In this document: piece after piece, positions 46,995-56,507 of the stretch
Position numbering within the stretch: position 1 is the stretch's first letter
Layout: every line of letters begins with the position of its first letter
From: Paenibacillus sp. PvR098
GTDB lineage: Bacteria > Bacillota > Bacilli > Paenibacillales > NBRC-103111
Direction of reading: 5' to 3'
Assembly: GCF_017833255.1 (NCBI RefSeq)
Contig: NZ_JAFIBU010000001.1
Coordinates: forward strand, 4,632,501 to 4,696,500
DNA length: 64,000 nucleotides
Made by a program: the position numbers and the translations under genes
The notes under the pieces: generated by a model
Database searches by the model: none
What the model was told of the DNA's origin: nothing
The model's input: only the letters and a program-made list of their open reading frames with translations

Positions 46995-47217
46995 TAGTTA
47001 TATCCACTGACACAGAAATGATCCAGCCTGCTTCGGAGTGGATGGAAAGCAACAAGTATAAGCCTTATTACATGTACCGGTAAAGTTTTTCTGAAACCTA
47101 TTGCCAACATATTACGTATAAACGCTTGTCTACCCCCTATTATTGCCTTCTGAGGCAATAGGTGCTTGGCTTGGCTTGTACTTATATTTCTTTTATCACA
47201 TGAATCAGAGGTGTTGT
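46995..47217. other. Intergenic region before the FAD oxidoreductase gene
   Basis: About 220 bp. It contains a hairpin, CCTATTATTGCC-TTCTGA-GGCAATAGG (47136-47162), without a T-run, possibly an operator or leader structure. No near-consensus promoter was recognised. Confidence 0.4.
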
Positions 47218-49176
47218 ATGGCAGCAAAAGCAAGGAGTTCCTATGGCGGGAGTGCCAAGGGATATGTTCTGTTAATCGCGTTGTTGGTGTTGATTGCGGC
47301 GGGAGCCAGCGCTTTGTACTGGTGGAAATCGGGAAGCACGCAGGCCCATGGAGGCCAAGCAGGCGCAACTCAGAAGCTTGCCGAAGTAAAAACAGTAGAG
47401 ACCCCTAAAGACAGTTATGACCTAATTGTGGCTGGCACCGATCCGGAGGGTGTTGCAGCAGCCGTTTCTGCGGCTCGCAACGGACTAAAGACGCTGCTTG
47501 TTGATGAGCACAACCGTGAAATTCTCGGCGGTTTGATGTCGCTTGGTTGGCTGAATAGTCTAGATATGAACTACGAGCCCGATAAAGGGGTGCTTCATAA
47601 GCGTGAGATTTTAAATAAAGGCATTTTCACGGAATGGTATGCCAAAACCGAAGGCGATTCCTTCGATGTGATTACGGCAGCCAACGCTTTTAACGAGCTC
47701 GTGGCCGCTGAGAAGAACGTGGATGTACTGCTCAAAGTGAAATCGATGGAACCGGTGCTTAGCGAGTCGGGATCCGCTTCTGTAATCACAGGAATGAAGC
47801 TTACTTTGGCTGACGGAACGGTCAAAACGGTTCAAAGCAAAGCGGTAATCGATGCAACCCAAGATGCGGATATTGCCGCTGCAGCGGGAGTTCCTTATAC
47901 AACAGGCCGCGAGGATTTGGGCGACAAAAAGTCACGCATGGCCGTTACGCTGGTGTTCCGTTTGAAGAACATCACGCCAGACGTTTGGCAGAAGATGAAA
48001 GAGCGGCTGGAGAACGACAATGATGCAGGTACGGGCATCAATGAGATGAGTGCTTGGGGTTACAAGGATATGAAAGATTACCCGCCGATGAACAAGGAGC
48101 GGGTAGCGATGCGCGGCCTGAATATCGGAAGGCAAAATAACGATACGATGCTGATCAATGCGCTGCAAATTTTTGGTATTGACGGAACGGATCCGAAATC
48201 GAAGGAAGAGGCGTTTCATCTCGGTAAGGAAGAGCTCCCCCATATCGTTGAATATATGAAAAAGCAATATCCCGAGTTTGCCGGCATAGAGCTGGATGCA
48301 ACAGCGCCGGAGCTGTATGTTCGTGAATCAAGGCATATTCAAGGGGAATACAGGTTGAGTATCATCGATGTTCTGGAAAACCGTGACCAATGGGACCGGA
48401 TTGGCTTCGGCTCCTATCCAGTTGATATCCAACGTATGTCTCCTGCGGATACAGGAGCTGTAGTAAGCGTTCCTCAGCAGTATGCCGTTCCGTTCCGCAG
48501 CATCGTTCCGCTGAAAGTGGACGGTCTGCTGGTGGTCGGACGCGCGGCAAGCTTTGATACGCTTCCGCACGGTACGGCTCGTGTCATACCCGTGGGAATG
48601 GCTACTGCTGAAGCTGCAGGTGCTGCTGTGAAGATTGCCGAAGAAGCGGGGCTCACGTTCCGGCAAATGTCCGCGAATAAAGAAGTGATCGCGCTGCTTC
48701 AGGATACGTTGAATAAGCAGGGCTTGGTGCTTCAGCCATACAGCATCCAGCCGCAGCCGTTCATGGAGCATAAGCAGTACGAGGGACTAAAGGTTGCGGT
48801 TACCCTCGGCCTTGCTACAGGAGGATACGATAACAATTTTGCTCTTGACGCTAAAAGCAATCAGCAGCGGGTAGCCAACATGCTGGAGGGGATGCGCAAA
48901 TTTAAGCCGGAAACGATGTCCGGCAGCCCGTCGGCTGGCCTCGTGAAAGGCTCTGCTCCAAGGAACCTGCCAGTTTCCATGGAGCAGGCGGCTTACATGA
49001 TCGCTCTTATGCTCAAGGTCGAGGCTGCACGAGAGAATGCTGTTGAAGCTCTACAAAGCAGAGGCTTTTTGAAGCAGGAGACGGTAGATGGGATTGCGAA
49101 TAAGCAGGAGCTCACGAACGGGGACACGTACTTAATGATCAAGGATGTGTACAATGTTGTGAGGGATATGAAATAA
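47218..49176 (+). CDS. Membrane-anchored FAD-dependent oxidoreductase
   Basis: 652 residues from ATG 47218; GAGGTG precedes it at short spacing. One hydrophobic segment at about 16-34 anchors it, or serves as a signal. The FAD-binding Rossmann start is DLIVAGTDPEGVAAAVSAA at 67-85, where the second glycine of GxGxxG is replaced by D75. Further FAD-oxidoreductase features are LVDEHNREILGGLMSLGWLN and VDGLLVVGRAASFDTL. The C-terminal 100 residues (AYMIALMLKVEAARENAVEAL) are not part of the redox core. The family (FAD_oxidored) often acts on exported substrates, but the substrate is unknown. No partner gene is adjacent. Confidence 0.83.
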   Translation: MAAKARSSYGGSAKGYVLLIALLVLIAAGASALYWWKSGSTQAHGGQAGATQKLAEVKTVETPKDSYDLIVAGTDPEGVAAAVSAARNGLKTLLVDEHNREILGGLMSLGWLNSLDMNYEPDKGVLHKREILNKGIFTEWYAKTEGDSFDVITAANAFNELVAAEKNVDVLLKVKSMEPVLSESGSASVITGMKLTLADGTVKTVQSKAVIDATQDADIAAAAGVPYTTGREDLGDKKSRMAVTLVFRLKNITPDVWQKMKERLENDNDAGTGINEMSAWGYKDMKDYPPMNKERVAMRGLNIGRQNNDTMLINALQIFGIDGTDPKSKEEAFHLGKEELPHIVEYMKKQYPEFAGIELDATAPELYVRESRHIQGEYRLSIIDVLENRDQWDRIGFGSYPVDIQRMSPADTGAVVSVPQQYAVPFRSIVPLKVDGLLVVGRAASFDTLPHGTARVIPVGMATAEAAGAAVKIAEEAGLTFRQMSANKEVIALLQDTLNKQGLVLQPYSIQPQPFMEHKQYEGLKVAVTLGLATGGYDNNFALDAKSNQQRVANMLEGMRKFKPETMSGSPSAGLVKGSAPRNLPVSMEQAAYMIALMLKVEAARENAVEALQSRGFLKQETVDGIANKQELTNGDTYLMIKDVYNVVRDMK

Positions 49177-49212
49177 CTTGTCGAAATCCTTCGATCCAAG
49201 GTTTGTTTTTGC

Positions 49213-49241
49213 TTGACTTTGGAAATATTCAAGATTAGAAT
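49213..49241 (+). promoter_or_regulatory. Sigma-A promoter of the hisS-aspS T-box transcript
   Basis: TTGACT (49213-49218), a 17-bp spacer and TAGAAT (49236-49241). The transcript would begin near 49248, just before the T-box leader. Confidence 0.7.
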
Positions 49242-49261
49242 ATAGGATAGTTAATTGAGTC

Positions 49262-49621
49262 AAATTCAATGATCCAGTGATGGGACAAAGTACTTCGAAC
49301 TTGCATAACTTAGAGAGGGAAGCCATGGCTGCAAGTTTCCTTATGCGAATCGGACGAACAGACTTCCCGGAGGACAGGCGGGGAACCCCGGATAAAGAGC
49401 AGCAGATGAATGTACATTCACTGAAGGAATCTTATTCGGTCAGTAGTCGTTCTGCGCAGGCGGGCGTTATCCGCATCTGAAGTGTGAATGATCTTGTAGT
49501 CGGTATGCCATTAGGTAATACGCTGCAAGAATTGTTCAAATCGTGGGTGGTACCGCGGGAGACAAAGCCGTTAGCGAATCTCTCGTCCCTGAATTGGATT
49601 CAGGGGCGGGAGTTTTTTAAT
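49262..49621 (+). promoter_or_regulatory. T-box leader of hisS-aspS
   Basis: The leader has the T-box signature GGGTGGTACCGCG at 49545-49557. A competing terminator is at 49579-49618: CTCTCGTCCCTGAA pairs with TTCAGGGGCGGGAG and six T residues follow. Stem I is visible: AGAGAGGGAAGCCATGGCTG forms the distal part, and TTGCATAA (49299-49306) pairs with TTATGCGA (49341-49348). In the specifier loop on the 3' side, GAC at 49353-49355 is the best candidate codon (Asp); no CAC or CAT codon sits there. T-boxes raise read-through when the matching tRNA is uncharged. The specifier choice is inference. Confidence 0.93.
49579..49618 (+). terminator. T-box regulated terminator before hisS
   Basis: A 14-bp stem with one wobble (CTCTCGTCCCTGAA with TTCAGGGGCGGGAG), an ATTGGA-type loop and TTTTTT. 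It is the attenuator of the T-box leader. Confidence 0.9.
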
Positions 49622-49668
49622 TTTCATCGATGTGTCTCGTTGTCAAAGAAGAAAGGAGCGACCAATAG

Positions 49669-50931
49669 ATGAGTATTCAAAAACCGAAAGGTACGCAAGA
49701 TTTGCTTCCTGGCGAGATTGAAAAATGGCAGTATATCGAGTCCAAGGCCAGGGATCTGTGCCTGCGCTTCAATTACCGTGAAATCCGTACGCCGATATTT
49801 GAGCACACGGAGCTGTTTAAGCGCGGGGTCGGAGAAACTACGGATATCGTCGAAAAAGAGATGTATACGTTCCTGGATAAGGGCGAACGGAGCATCTCAC
49901 TCCGTCCCGAAGGCACGGCGGGCGTCGTACGCTCTTATGTCGAGAATAAGCTTTACGGCGAACCGGATGTCAGCAAGCTGTATTATATCGGACCAATGTT
50001 CCGCTATGAACAGCCGCAGGCCGGACGTTACCGCCAGTTCCACCAATTTGGTATCGAGGCGTTCGGTTCCGTTGATCCCGGATTGGACGCGGAGGTTATT
50101 GCGCTCGGCTATACGTTCTATAAAGAACTGGGGCTCAAAGAGGTAACGGTGGAGGTCAATTCTGTCGGAAATCCGGCGGTACGGGAAGCATATCGAGAGC
50201 ATGTGCAGCGTTTCTTCGCGCCGGTGAAGGATCAACTGTGTAAAGACTGCCAGTCTCGTTACGACCGCAACCCAATGAGGATTCTGGATTGCAAGATCGA
50301 TCAGAAGTACTGTGAAGGCGCGCCAACGATTCTCGAGCATCTGGATGAGGAGTGCTCCGTGCATTTTCAGGCGGTGCAGGATCATCTTCAGGCGATGGAC
50401 ATTCCATTCCGCATTAATCCACGCCTGGTCAGAGGCCTGGACTACTACACGCATACCGCGTTTGAGTACAAAGCTGCGGGTATCGGCTCTATCGACACGA
50501 TCGGTGGAGGCGGCCGTTACAACGGCCTCGTAGGCCAGATCGGCGGAACCGATCAGCCCGGCGTAGGTCTCGGTCTCGGGATGGAGCGCATCCTGCTCGT
50601 GCTGCAGGCGCAAGGAGTCGATATCCCGTCGGCAAAACCGCTTGACGTGTATGTAGTTGGCCTCGGCGAGGCGGCGGAGAAGGAATGCGTCAAGCTGCTG
50701 CAAAGCCTGCGCCTCGCAGGGCTGACGGCAGAGAAGGATTACCTTGGTCGAAAGATCAAGGCAAAAATGAAATCGGCCGATCGGTATAACGCGGTCTATG
50801 TAGCTATTCTGGGAGACGATGAGCTTGCCCGCGGTGAAATCACCGTGAAGGCAATGGCTACCGGAGAACAAGAAACACTGCCGCTTTCCGGCCTTGTGCA
50901 AACGATGCAGAGCCGGATCCGGAATGTATAA
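49669..50931 (+). CDS. hisS: Histidine-tRNA ligase
   Basis: 420 residues, class II synthetase. Motif 1 begins with KPKGTQDLLPGE; motif 2 is FRYEQPQAGRYRQFHQFGIE; the histidine-specific block LVRGLDYYTHTAFE and motif 3 (GVGLGLGMERILLVL) follow. The C-terminal anticodon-binding domain starts near residue 325. GAAAGGAGCG precedes the ATG. It shares a T-box-controlled message with aspS, 40 bp downstream. Confidence 0.99.
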   Translation: MSIQKPKGTQDLLPGEIEKWQYIESKARDLCLRFNYREIRTPIFEHTELFKRGVGETTDIVEKEMYTFLDKGERSISLRPEGTAGVVRSYVENKLYGEPDVSKLYYIGPMFRYEQPQAGRYRQFHQFGIEAFGSVDPGLDAEVIALGYTFYKELGLKEVTVEVNSVGNPAVREAYREHVQRFFAPVKDQLCKDCQSRYDRNPMRILDCKIDQKYCEGAPTILEHLDEECSVHFQAVQDHLQAMDIPFRINPRLVRGLDYYTHTAFEYKAAGIGSIDTIGGGGRYNGLVGQIGGTDQPGVGLGLGMERILLVLQAQGVDIPSAKPLDVYVVGLGEAAEKECVKLLQSLRLAGLTAEKDYLGRKIKAKMKSADRYNAVYVAILGDDELARGEITVKAMATGEQETLPLSGLVQTMQSRIRNV

Positions 50932-50971
50932 ATAAGTCTATTCTTTATCACACTTGGAGGTAGGAATTAAC

Positions 50972-52756
50972 ATGACTATGATGTTAAAAACCCATCAATG
51001 CGGAGCCTTAAGTAAGGCGAACGTAGGAGAAACGGTAACTTTGAACGGTTGGGTGCAGCGCCGTCGCGATTTAGGCGGCGTGCTCTTCATTGATCTGCGT
51101 GACCGCAGCGGTATCGTGCAAACCGTCTTCAATCCGGATTTTTCCGGGGAAGCTCTTGCCGTAGCCGATCGCGCACGTAACGAGTATGTATTGGCCGTTC
51201 GCGGGAAAGTTGTTGAACGGGATGCGGAGACGATCAATCCGAACATTCCGACCGGTGAGATCGAAGTTCAAATCACTGAAATCGAGATCATGAATGCAGC
51301 CAAAAACCCACCGTTCTTCATCGAAGACGGCATCGAAATCGATGAATCGCTGCGCCTCAAATACCGTTATCTCGATCTTCGCCGTCCGGAAATGCAGCGT
51401 ACCTTGATGCTTCGCTCTAAAGCCGCAAAGGTATTCCGCGATTTCCTCGACGAGAACGGCTTTATAGACGTGGAAACGCCTATTTTAACGAAGAGCACGC
51501 CAGAAGGCGCACGTGACTATCTCGTGCCGAGCCGGGTTCATCCGGGCGAGTTTTTCGCACTTCCGCAGTCGCCTCAAATCTTTAAGCAGCTGCTGATGGT
51601 CGGGGGATTGGAGCGTTATTATCAGATCGCCCGCTGCTTCCGCGACGAAGATCTGCGTGCCGACCGCCAGCCGGAATTCACTCAGGTGGACATTGAGACA
51701 TCATTCTTGTCGCAGGATCAGCTGCTGGAACTGATGGAACAGCTGGTTGTGAAATTGTTCCAAGTAACAGCCGGTGTGGAGATTCCTACTCCGTTCCAGC
51801 GTATCAGCTACGCGGACGCGATGGGGAAATACGGCTCGGATAAGCCTGACCTCCGTTTCGGTCTCGAACTGAAGGATGTGTCGGACGTTGTTGCCGAATC
51901 GGGCGTGCAGGTATTTGCCAACGTCATCAAGAAGGGCGGCCAAGTGAAGGCGCTGAACGCTAAGGGATGCGCAGCATGGAGCCGTAAGGAAATCGACGAT
52001 CTGGGCGTATTCGCATCGCGTTACGGCGCCAAGGGCCTTGCTTGGATGACTTACAAGGAAGGCGAACTGAAAGGACCGATCGTGAAGTTCTTCAGTGAGC
52101 AGGAGCTTGAAGCCTTGAAGGAACGCTTAGAGGCTGAAGAAGGAGACCTGCTGCTGTTCTCCGCCGACACGAAGAAGGTCGTTGCGGATGTACTGGGCAA
52201 CCTTCGCCTCAAAATCGGCCGCCAGCTTGGCCTGATTGACGAAAGCAAGTTCAAATTCGCTTGGGTGGTTGATTTCCCGCTGCTTGGCTATGACGAGGAA
52301 GAGAAGCGTTATGTGGCGGAGCACCATCCGTTCACGCGTCCGAAGGAAGAGGACCTGCATTACTTCGATACAGACCCGGGCCAAATTCGCGCTCAAGCTT
52401 ACGACCTCGTGCTGAACGGCTACGAAGTGGGCGGAGGCTCCATGCGGATCTATCAAAGAGATGTGCAGGAGAAAATGTTCGGGGCTCTTGGCTTCTCCAA
52501 AGAAGAAGCACAAGAGAAATTCGGCTTCCTGCTGGAAGCTTTCGAGTACGGTACGCCTCCACACGGGGGGATTGCCTTCGGTTTCGACCGCCTGGTCATG
52601 CTGATTACCGGACGCAGCAACCTGCGTGAGACGATCGCATTCCCGAAAACCGCAAGTGCCACGGATCTCTTGACCGATGCACCGGGAACGGTAGATGATA
52701 AGCAGTTGGAACAGTTGTCGATCCGGCTGGCATTGAAGCAGCCGTCGTCTAAATAA
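50972..52756 (+). CDS. aspS: Aspartate-tRNA ligase
   Basis: 594 residues from ATG 50972, with TGGAGGTAGG upstream; a TTG at 50954 is unlikely. An N-terminal OB-fold anticodon-binding domain ([20 protein letters not shown]) leads to the class II core with [20 protein letters not shown] (motif 2), a bacterial GAD insertion, and [15 protein letters not shown] (motif 3). It charges tRNA-Asp; whether it also charges tRNA-Asn is not decided by what I can see. The gene order hisS-aspS-tcdA-rarA is as in B. subtilis. Confidence 0.99.
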   Translation: MTMMLKTHQCGALSKANVGETVTLNGWVQRRRDLGGVLFIDLRDRSGIVQTVFNPDFSGEALAVADRARNEYVLAVRGKVVERDAETINPNIPTGEIEVQITEIEIMNAAKNPPFFIEDGIEIDESLRLKYRYLDLRRPEMQRTLMLRSKAAKVFRDFLDENGFIDVETPILTKSTPEGARDYLVPSRVHPGEFFALPQSPQIFKQLLMVGGLERYYQIARCFRDEDLRADRQPEFTQVDIETSFLSQDQLLELMEQLVVKLFQVTAGVEIPTPFQRISYADAMGKYGSDKPDLRFGLELKDVSDVVAESGVQVFANVIKKGGQVKALNAKGCAAWSRKEIDDLGVFASRYGAKGLAWMTYKEGELKGPIVKFFSEQELEALKERLEAEEGDLLLFSADTKKVVADVLGNLRLKIGRQLGLIDESKFKFAWVVDFPLLGYDEEEKRYVAEHHPFTRPKEEDLHYFDTDPGQIRAQAYDLVLNGYEVGGGSMRIYQRDVQEKMFGALGFSKEEAQEKFGFLLEAFEYGTPPHGGIAFGFDRLVMLITGRSNLRETIAFPKTASATDLLTDAPGTVDDKQLEQLSIRLALKQPSSK

Positions 52757-52788
52757 ACGATTAGGAAAAGGAGTGTGAGCTTGCCCAT

Positions 52789-53541
52789 ATGCTGCACCAA
52801 TTTTCCCGAACAGAGCTTGCCATTGGCCCAGAAGGGCTCGAGGTGATGAAGAATAGCACGGTAGCGGTGCTTGGCATCGGCGGCGTCGGTTCAATTGCCG
52901 CCGAGGCGCTGGCCCGTACCGGCATTGGCCGGATCGTGATGATCGACAAGGATGTCGTCGATATTACGAACATTAATCGTCAAGTGCATGCGTTGATGTC
53001 GACCGTTGGTCAGCCGAAAGCGGATTTGATGAGAGATCGCGTTCTGCAGATTAATCCGGAATGCGACGCCATAGCGCTGCGCATGTTTTATACGGAAGAA
53101 ACGTATGAGAAGCTGTTTGAGTATCCGCTGGATTATGTCATTGACGCTTCGGATACGATCAGCTATAAAATTCATTTGATCAAGCAATGTCTTCAGCGCA
53201 AGATTCCGCTCATCTCCAGTATGGGCGCTGCCAACAAGATGGACCCTACCCGCTTTCAGGTAGCTGACATCTCGAAGACAACCGTCGATCCGCTGGCCCG
53301 TGTCATCCGGCACAAGCTGCGTAAGGAAGGCATCAAGAAAGGCGTGAAGGTGGTCTTCTCTACGGAGGAGCCAATGAAGCCGCGTGTGGACGTTACTCAA
53401 AAAATCGTGCCGGAGAACGCTCCGGAAATTCGCAAAGCACAGCAGCCTCCTGCCAGTAATGCTTTTGTACCGCCTGTGGTCGGACTGATCTCGGTGAGCG
53501 TCGCGGTGAAGGAATTGCTGGCGAAAGCTGGCATCAAGTGA
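52789..53541 (+). CDS. tcdA: tRNA threonylcarbamoyladenosine dehydratase TcdA
   Basis: 250 residues, E1/ThiF-like superfamily. The nucleotide site is VAVLGIGGVGSIAAEAL at 26-42, with DKDVVDITNINRQ and DASDTISYKI following. TcdA converts t6A37 in tRNA to its cyclic form in an ATP-dependent reaction. It lies 32 bp after aspS; the TcdA counterpart YrvM is at the same place in B. subtilis. A strong terminator follows. The B. subtilis 6S RNA gene between these genes has no room here. Confidence 0.95.
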   Translation: MLHQFSRTELAIGPEGLEVMKNSTVAVLGIGGVGSIAAEALARTGIGRIVMIDKDVVDITNINRQVHALMSTVGQPKADLMRDRVLQINPECDAIALRMFYTEETYEKLFEYPLDYVIDASDTISYKIHLIKQCLQRKIPLISSMGAANKMDPTRFQVADISKTTVDPLARVIRHKLRKEGIKKGVKVVFSTEEPMKPRVDVTQKIVPENAPEIRKAQQPPASNAFVPPVVGLISVSVAVKELLAKAGIK

Positions 53542-53563
53542 GTTGAACCCTTATAAAACATGT

Positions 53564-53607
53564 AAAAAAGCATCCATCCGAGCAAACAAGCTCATGGATG
53601 CTTTTTT
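53564..53607 (+). terminator. Terminator after tcdA
   Basis: AAAAAAGCATCCAT (53564-53577) pairs perfectly with ATGGATGCTTTTTT (53594-53607). It ends the hisS-aspS-tcdA transcript. Confidence 0.9.
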
Positions 53608-53704
53608 GCATGTTTACAATAAAATACAAAAAAAAGTTAAAAGCAGGGCATACTGTTATCGTTTGTGTTGCATTTCACTATATGGTCATATGGGGTGTCC
53701 TGGG

Positions 53705-54493
53705 ATGGAAAAACATCGGAAAGCTTCTCAATACAGGCGATATTTAGCTGTGGTAGGTACGTTAAACGTTAATTTTCTTCATCTGCGCAAGCCATGGGTC
53801 GTCGCTTGGTGGTCTGCGGCATTCCCCGGTTTCGGACATTTGCAGCTGGGTATAAACATCAAAGGCTTCATTCTTATCTTGTGGGAACTATTGGTTAATA
53901 TGCTGTCAAGAATCAATGAATCCATGGTGTATGCATTCAATGGACAATTCGAATTGTCCAAAGCAGTTCTCAATAAACGCTGGCTTCTCATGTACATTGC
54001 CGTTTACGTATATGCGATTTGGGACAGCTATCGGACTACGGTAGAGCTTAACAAGGAGTATGTGCTTGCAGCAAGGGAGGGGGCGCCGATCAATCCTTTC
54101 CAAATGAACACCATTGCACTGAACCACTTGGACAAGCGTTCTCCATGGCTAAGTGCAGTATGGTCATTGTTAATGCCTGGATTAGGACAGCTGCATATTC
54201 ACCGAATTCCCATCGGCTTTTTCGTGTTAGGCGCTTGGATGATCATCGCGTATTATTCGCACTTTATGGAGGTATTGCTGTTGACAATTAATGGAGGCTT
54301 AGGGAATACCGTCGGGATGCTTGATCCGCAATGGTTATTATTTCTGCCATCGATGTACTGCTTCTCCGCTTATGATGCATACACGCATGCCGTTGAAAGC
54401 AATCAAATATACAACCGCTGCCAACAACAATGGCTTGAGAAGAATTATGACGGGTTACAGCTAGATCTTAGCATAAATAGGGGGCGTCTATAA
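53705..54493 (+). CDS. Membrane protein with two copies of a ~95-residue unit (function unknown)
   Basis: 262 residues from ATG 53705, with GGGGTG upstream. The sequence is an internal duplication: residues about 26-119 and about 141-236 align by eye. Each has a start like HLRKPWVVAWWSAAFPGFGHLQLG or HLDKRSPWLSAVWSLLMPGLGQLHIH, two or more membrane segments, and an end with WDSYRTTVELNKEY or YDAYTHAVESNQIY. The PGxGxLxx motif recalls the TM2/DUF5683-type small membrane domains. The next gene follows after 4 bp and is certainly co-transcribed. Neither gene is present between tcdA and rarA in B. subtilis. Confidence 0.8.
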   Translation: MEKHRKASQYRRYLAVVGTLNVNFLHLRKPWVVAWWSAAFPGFGHLQLGINIKGFILILWELLVNMLSRINESMVYAFNGQFELSKAVLNKRWLLMYIAVYVYAIWDSYRTTVELNKEYVLAAREGAPINPFQMNTIALNHLDKRSPWLSAVWSLLMPGLGQLHIHRIPIGFFVLGAWMIIAYYSHFMEVLLLTINGGLGNTVGMLDPQWLLFLPSMYCFSAYDAYTHAVESNQIYNRCQQQWLEKNYDGLQLDLSINRGRL

Positions 54494-54497
54494 AAGG

Positions 54498-54959
54498 ATG
54501 TATGTCTTTGGGACATTTCATTATTCTGCGGAGCTGGAGCTCGCGTTAAGCGATTTGGAAGCCCAAGGAATTTCAAACGAACGCATCGCGGCAGTACATC
54601 TGGCTAACAGTCAGGTGCTCGCTCCACATATCATGGATACCATTCATCGGTCAGACGGTGTAAGCTTGCTCGATGGCGCCGCTGTCGTTGGGACTGTTTT
54701 TTCCGTCATTGGTGCTTCGATCGGTTATAGTCTGGTATGGGGACCCATTATCTGGGGCTTGCTTGGTCTACTTGCCGGAGGGATTGTCGGATATGCGATA
54801 GATGCTTGGATCAACCGGGAATCTCGACGACGGCGGCATCGCAGCAGAGACAGCAGTGATGTAATCGTCATTGTGGAATGCGCTCCTAACCAAGTGCCAC
54901 AGGTACGACAGACGATGCAGCATCGGTTGGCGCTTCGCATCGGAGAAATGGGCGAGTGA
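54498..54959 (+). CDS. Membrane protein with glycine-zipper-like hydrophobic segment (function unknown)
   Basis: 153 residues; AGGGGG lies about 14 bases before the ATG. Residues 1-55 form a small soluble domain (TFHYSAELELALSDLEAQGI), then a long glycine-rich hydrophobic hairpin (GASIGYSLVWGP, GLLGLLAGGIVGYAID), then an arginine cluster (RESRRRRHRSR) and a tail VIVIVECAPNQVPQVR. The pattern resembles general-stress or low-temperature-induced-type proteins with a glycine zipper, but no family is certain. It follows the duplicated membrane protein by 4 bp, so a paired role is likely. Confidence 0.72.
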   Translation: MYVFGTFHYSAELELALSDLEAQGISNERIAAVHLANSQVLAPHIMDTIHRSDGVSLLDGAAVVGTVFSVIGASIGYSLVWGPIIWGLLGLLAGGIVGYAIDAWINRESRRRRHRSRDSSDVIVIVECAPNQVPQVRQTMQHRLALRIGEMGE

Positions 54960-55104
54960 ACGGAGAAAGCTGATACATGGCCATATTGGATCTGTTTAGG
55001 GTGTACTCATCGAAGGTGAATTTTGTTATAATAAACAGCAATCGGCAGACGATATGAAACTATCGATGATACATGGTAAAAGAAGCTAAGAGGTTGTGAT
55101 CAGC

Positions 55105-56430
55105 ATGGATTTATTTACGATGGCGGCCGAGCAAAGTCCGTCAGGAAAGCTGCTTGCTGACCGAATGCGTCCGATAACCCTGGAGGAATATATCGGACAG
55201 GAGCATATCGTAGGACAGGGTAAGCTGCTACGCCGGGCGATTGAGGCAGATCAAGTTACTTCGATCCTGCTCTATGGGCCCCCCGGCACGGGCAAAACGA
55301 CGCTCGCTAATATTATTTCCCACCGCACCTCAGGTATTTTCATAAAGCTCAATGCTGTGGACGCCAGCGTCAAGGATGTCCGCGAAGTGATAGATCAGGC
55401 AAAACATAATCGGTCGTTATACGGAAAAAAAACGATTTTGTTTTTGGACGAGGTGCACCGCTTCAATACCTCCCGGCAGGATGCTCTACTGCCTGCAGTG
55501 GAACAAGGAATTATTATTTTTATTGGGGCGACGACGGAGAATCCTTTCCATCATGTCAACGGCGCGCTGTTGTCTCGATCTACGTTGTTTCAACTGGAGT
55601 CCCTTACGCACGAGCATTCCCTCATTGCCATGAGAAGGGCGCTGGCCGACCGTGAGCGCGGCCTAGGCTTCATGCCTATCGAAGCAGAGGAGGGGGCTTT
55701 GGAGCACCTGTCTCGAATGGCAGGAGGAGATATTCGGCGGGCTCTCAATGCTCTGGAGCTGGCTGCGCTGACGACGCCGCCTGAGAGAGACGGTACCATA
55801 CGCATTACGCTCGCGGTGGCAGAGGAATCGATTCGCCGTCCTACGATTAAAGCGGACGAGTCCACACAGTATGACGTCCTGTCGGCGTTTCATAAAAGCT
55901 TACGCGGCTCAAGTGATGCGGCCCTGTTCTGGTTTATGTACGCGGTAGAAAAGTTGGGGATGGATCCAATGACATTCCTGCGGAGACTCATCGTCATGTG
56001 CAGCGAGGATATCGGCCTTGCGAACCCGCAGGCCATGGTGCAGGCGGTGACGGCTATGGACGCCTATCATAAGATCGGCTGGCCGGAATCGAAATATGGG
56101 ATTGCTCAAGCAATCCTGTTTGCAGTAGAGAGCCCCAAATCGAACGCTATTCCCGGCGCGCTTGCCAAGGTGTCGCAGGCAATGGAGAGGCTGAGGTCTG
56201 CAGAAGTGCCACTGCATTTGCGCGACGCGCATTATCAAGGAGCTGAGAAGCTCGGGCACAAAGGATACTTGTATCCGCACGATTATCCGGGGCATTACGT
56301 GGAGCAGCAGTATTTGCCGGGCCCGATAAAGCATGAACGTTTTTATGAAGCCTCCAGCCAGGGTACGGAAGATAAAATACGGCAAAATCAAGAAAAGCGG
56401 CGGTCCTCCCATCCCAAACCGAGAGGATAA
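55105..56430 (+). CDS. rarA: Replication-associated recombination protein RarA (MgsA)
   Basis: 441 residues from ATG 55105 after AAGAGGT; a GTG at 55096 is an alternative. AAA+ ATPase: Walker A GPPGTGKTT at about 52-60, Walker B TILFLDEVHRFN, sensor-1 FIGATTENP. The C-terminal tetramerisation domain has HYQGAEKLGHKGYLYPHD and the end is basic. RarA acts at stalled replication forks. The B. subtilis counterpart YrvN follows yrvM directly; here two membrane-protein genes are between. Confidence 0.96.
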   Translation: MDLFTMAAEQSPSGKLLADRMRPITLEEYIGQEHIVGQGKLLRRAIEADQVTSILLYGPPGTGKTTLANIISHRTSGIFIKLNAVDASVKDVREVIDQAKHNRSLYGKKTILFLDEVHRFNTSRQDALLPAVEQGIIIFIGATTENPFHHVNGALLSRSTLFQLESLTHEHSLIAMRRALADRERGLGFMPIEAEEGALEHLSRMAGGDIRRALNALELAALTTPPERDGTIRITLAVAEESIRRPTIKADESTQYDVLSAFHKSLRGSSDAALFWFMYAVEKLGMDPMTFLRRLIVMCSEDIGLANPQAMVQAVTAMDAYHKIGWPESKYGIAQAILFAVESPKSNAIPGALAKVSQAMERLRSAEVPLHLRDAHYQGAEKLGHKGYLYPHDYPGHYVEQQYLPGPIKHERFYEASSQGTEDKIRQNQEKRRSSHPKPRG

Positions 56431-56507
56431 ATTTGAGGGGCATGAAGTGAGTATAGTATGATAAGAGCAATGATCTTTAACTCTTAACTTAGAAACGAGT
56501 GAATACC

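Noticed and set aside
47136..47162. Hairpin CCTATTATTGCC / GGCAATAGG before the FAD oxidoreductase gene
   Set aside because: No T-run for a terminator and no known operator; kept only as a mention in the intergenic entry.
49277..49480. Small open frame inside the hisS leader
   Set aside because: It lies within the structured T-box RNA (stem I), so coding is unlikely.
49897..50901. 334-codon minus-strand open frame opposite hisS
   Set aside because: Antisense shadow of a well-conserved synthetase; no start signal.
52757..52788. Possible 6S RNA gene between aspS and tcdA, as in B. subtilis
   Set aside because: The gap is only 32 bp, too short for 6S RNA.
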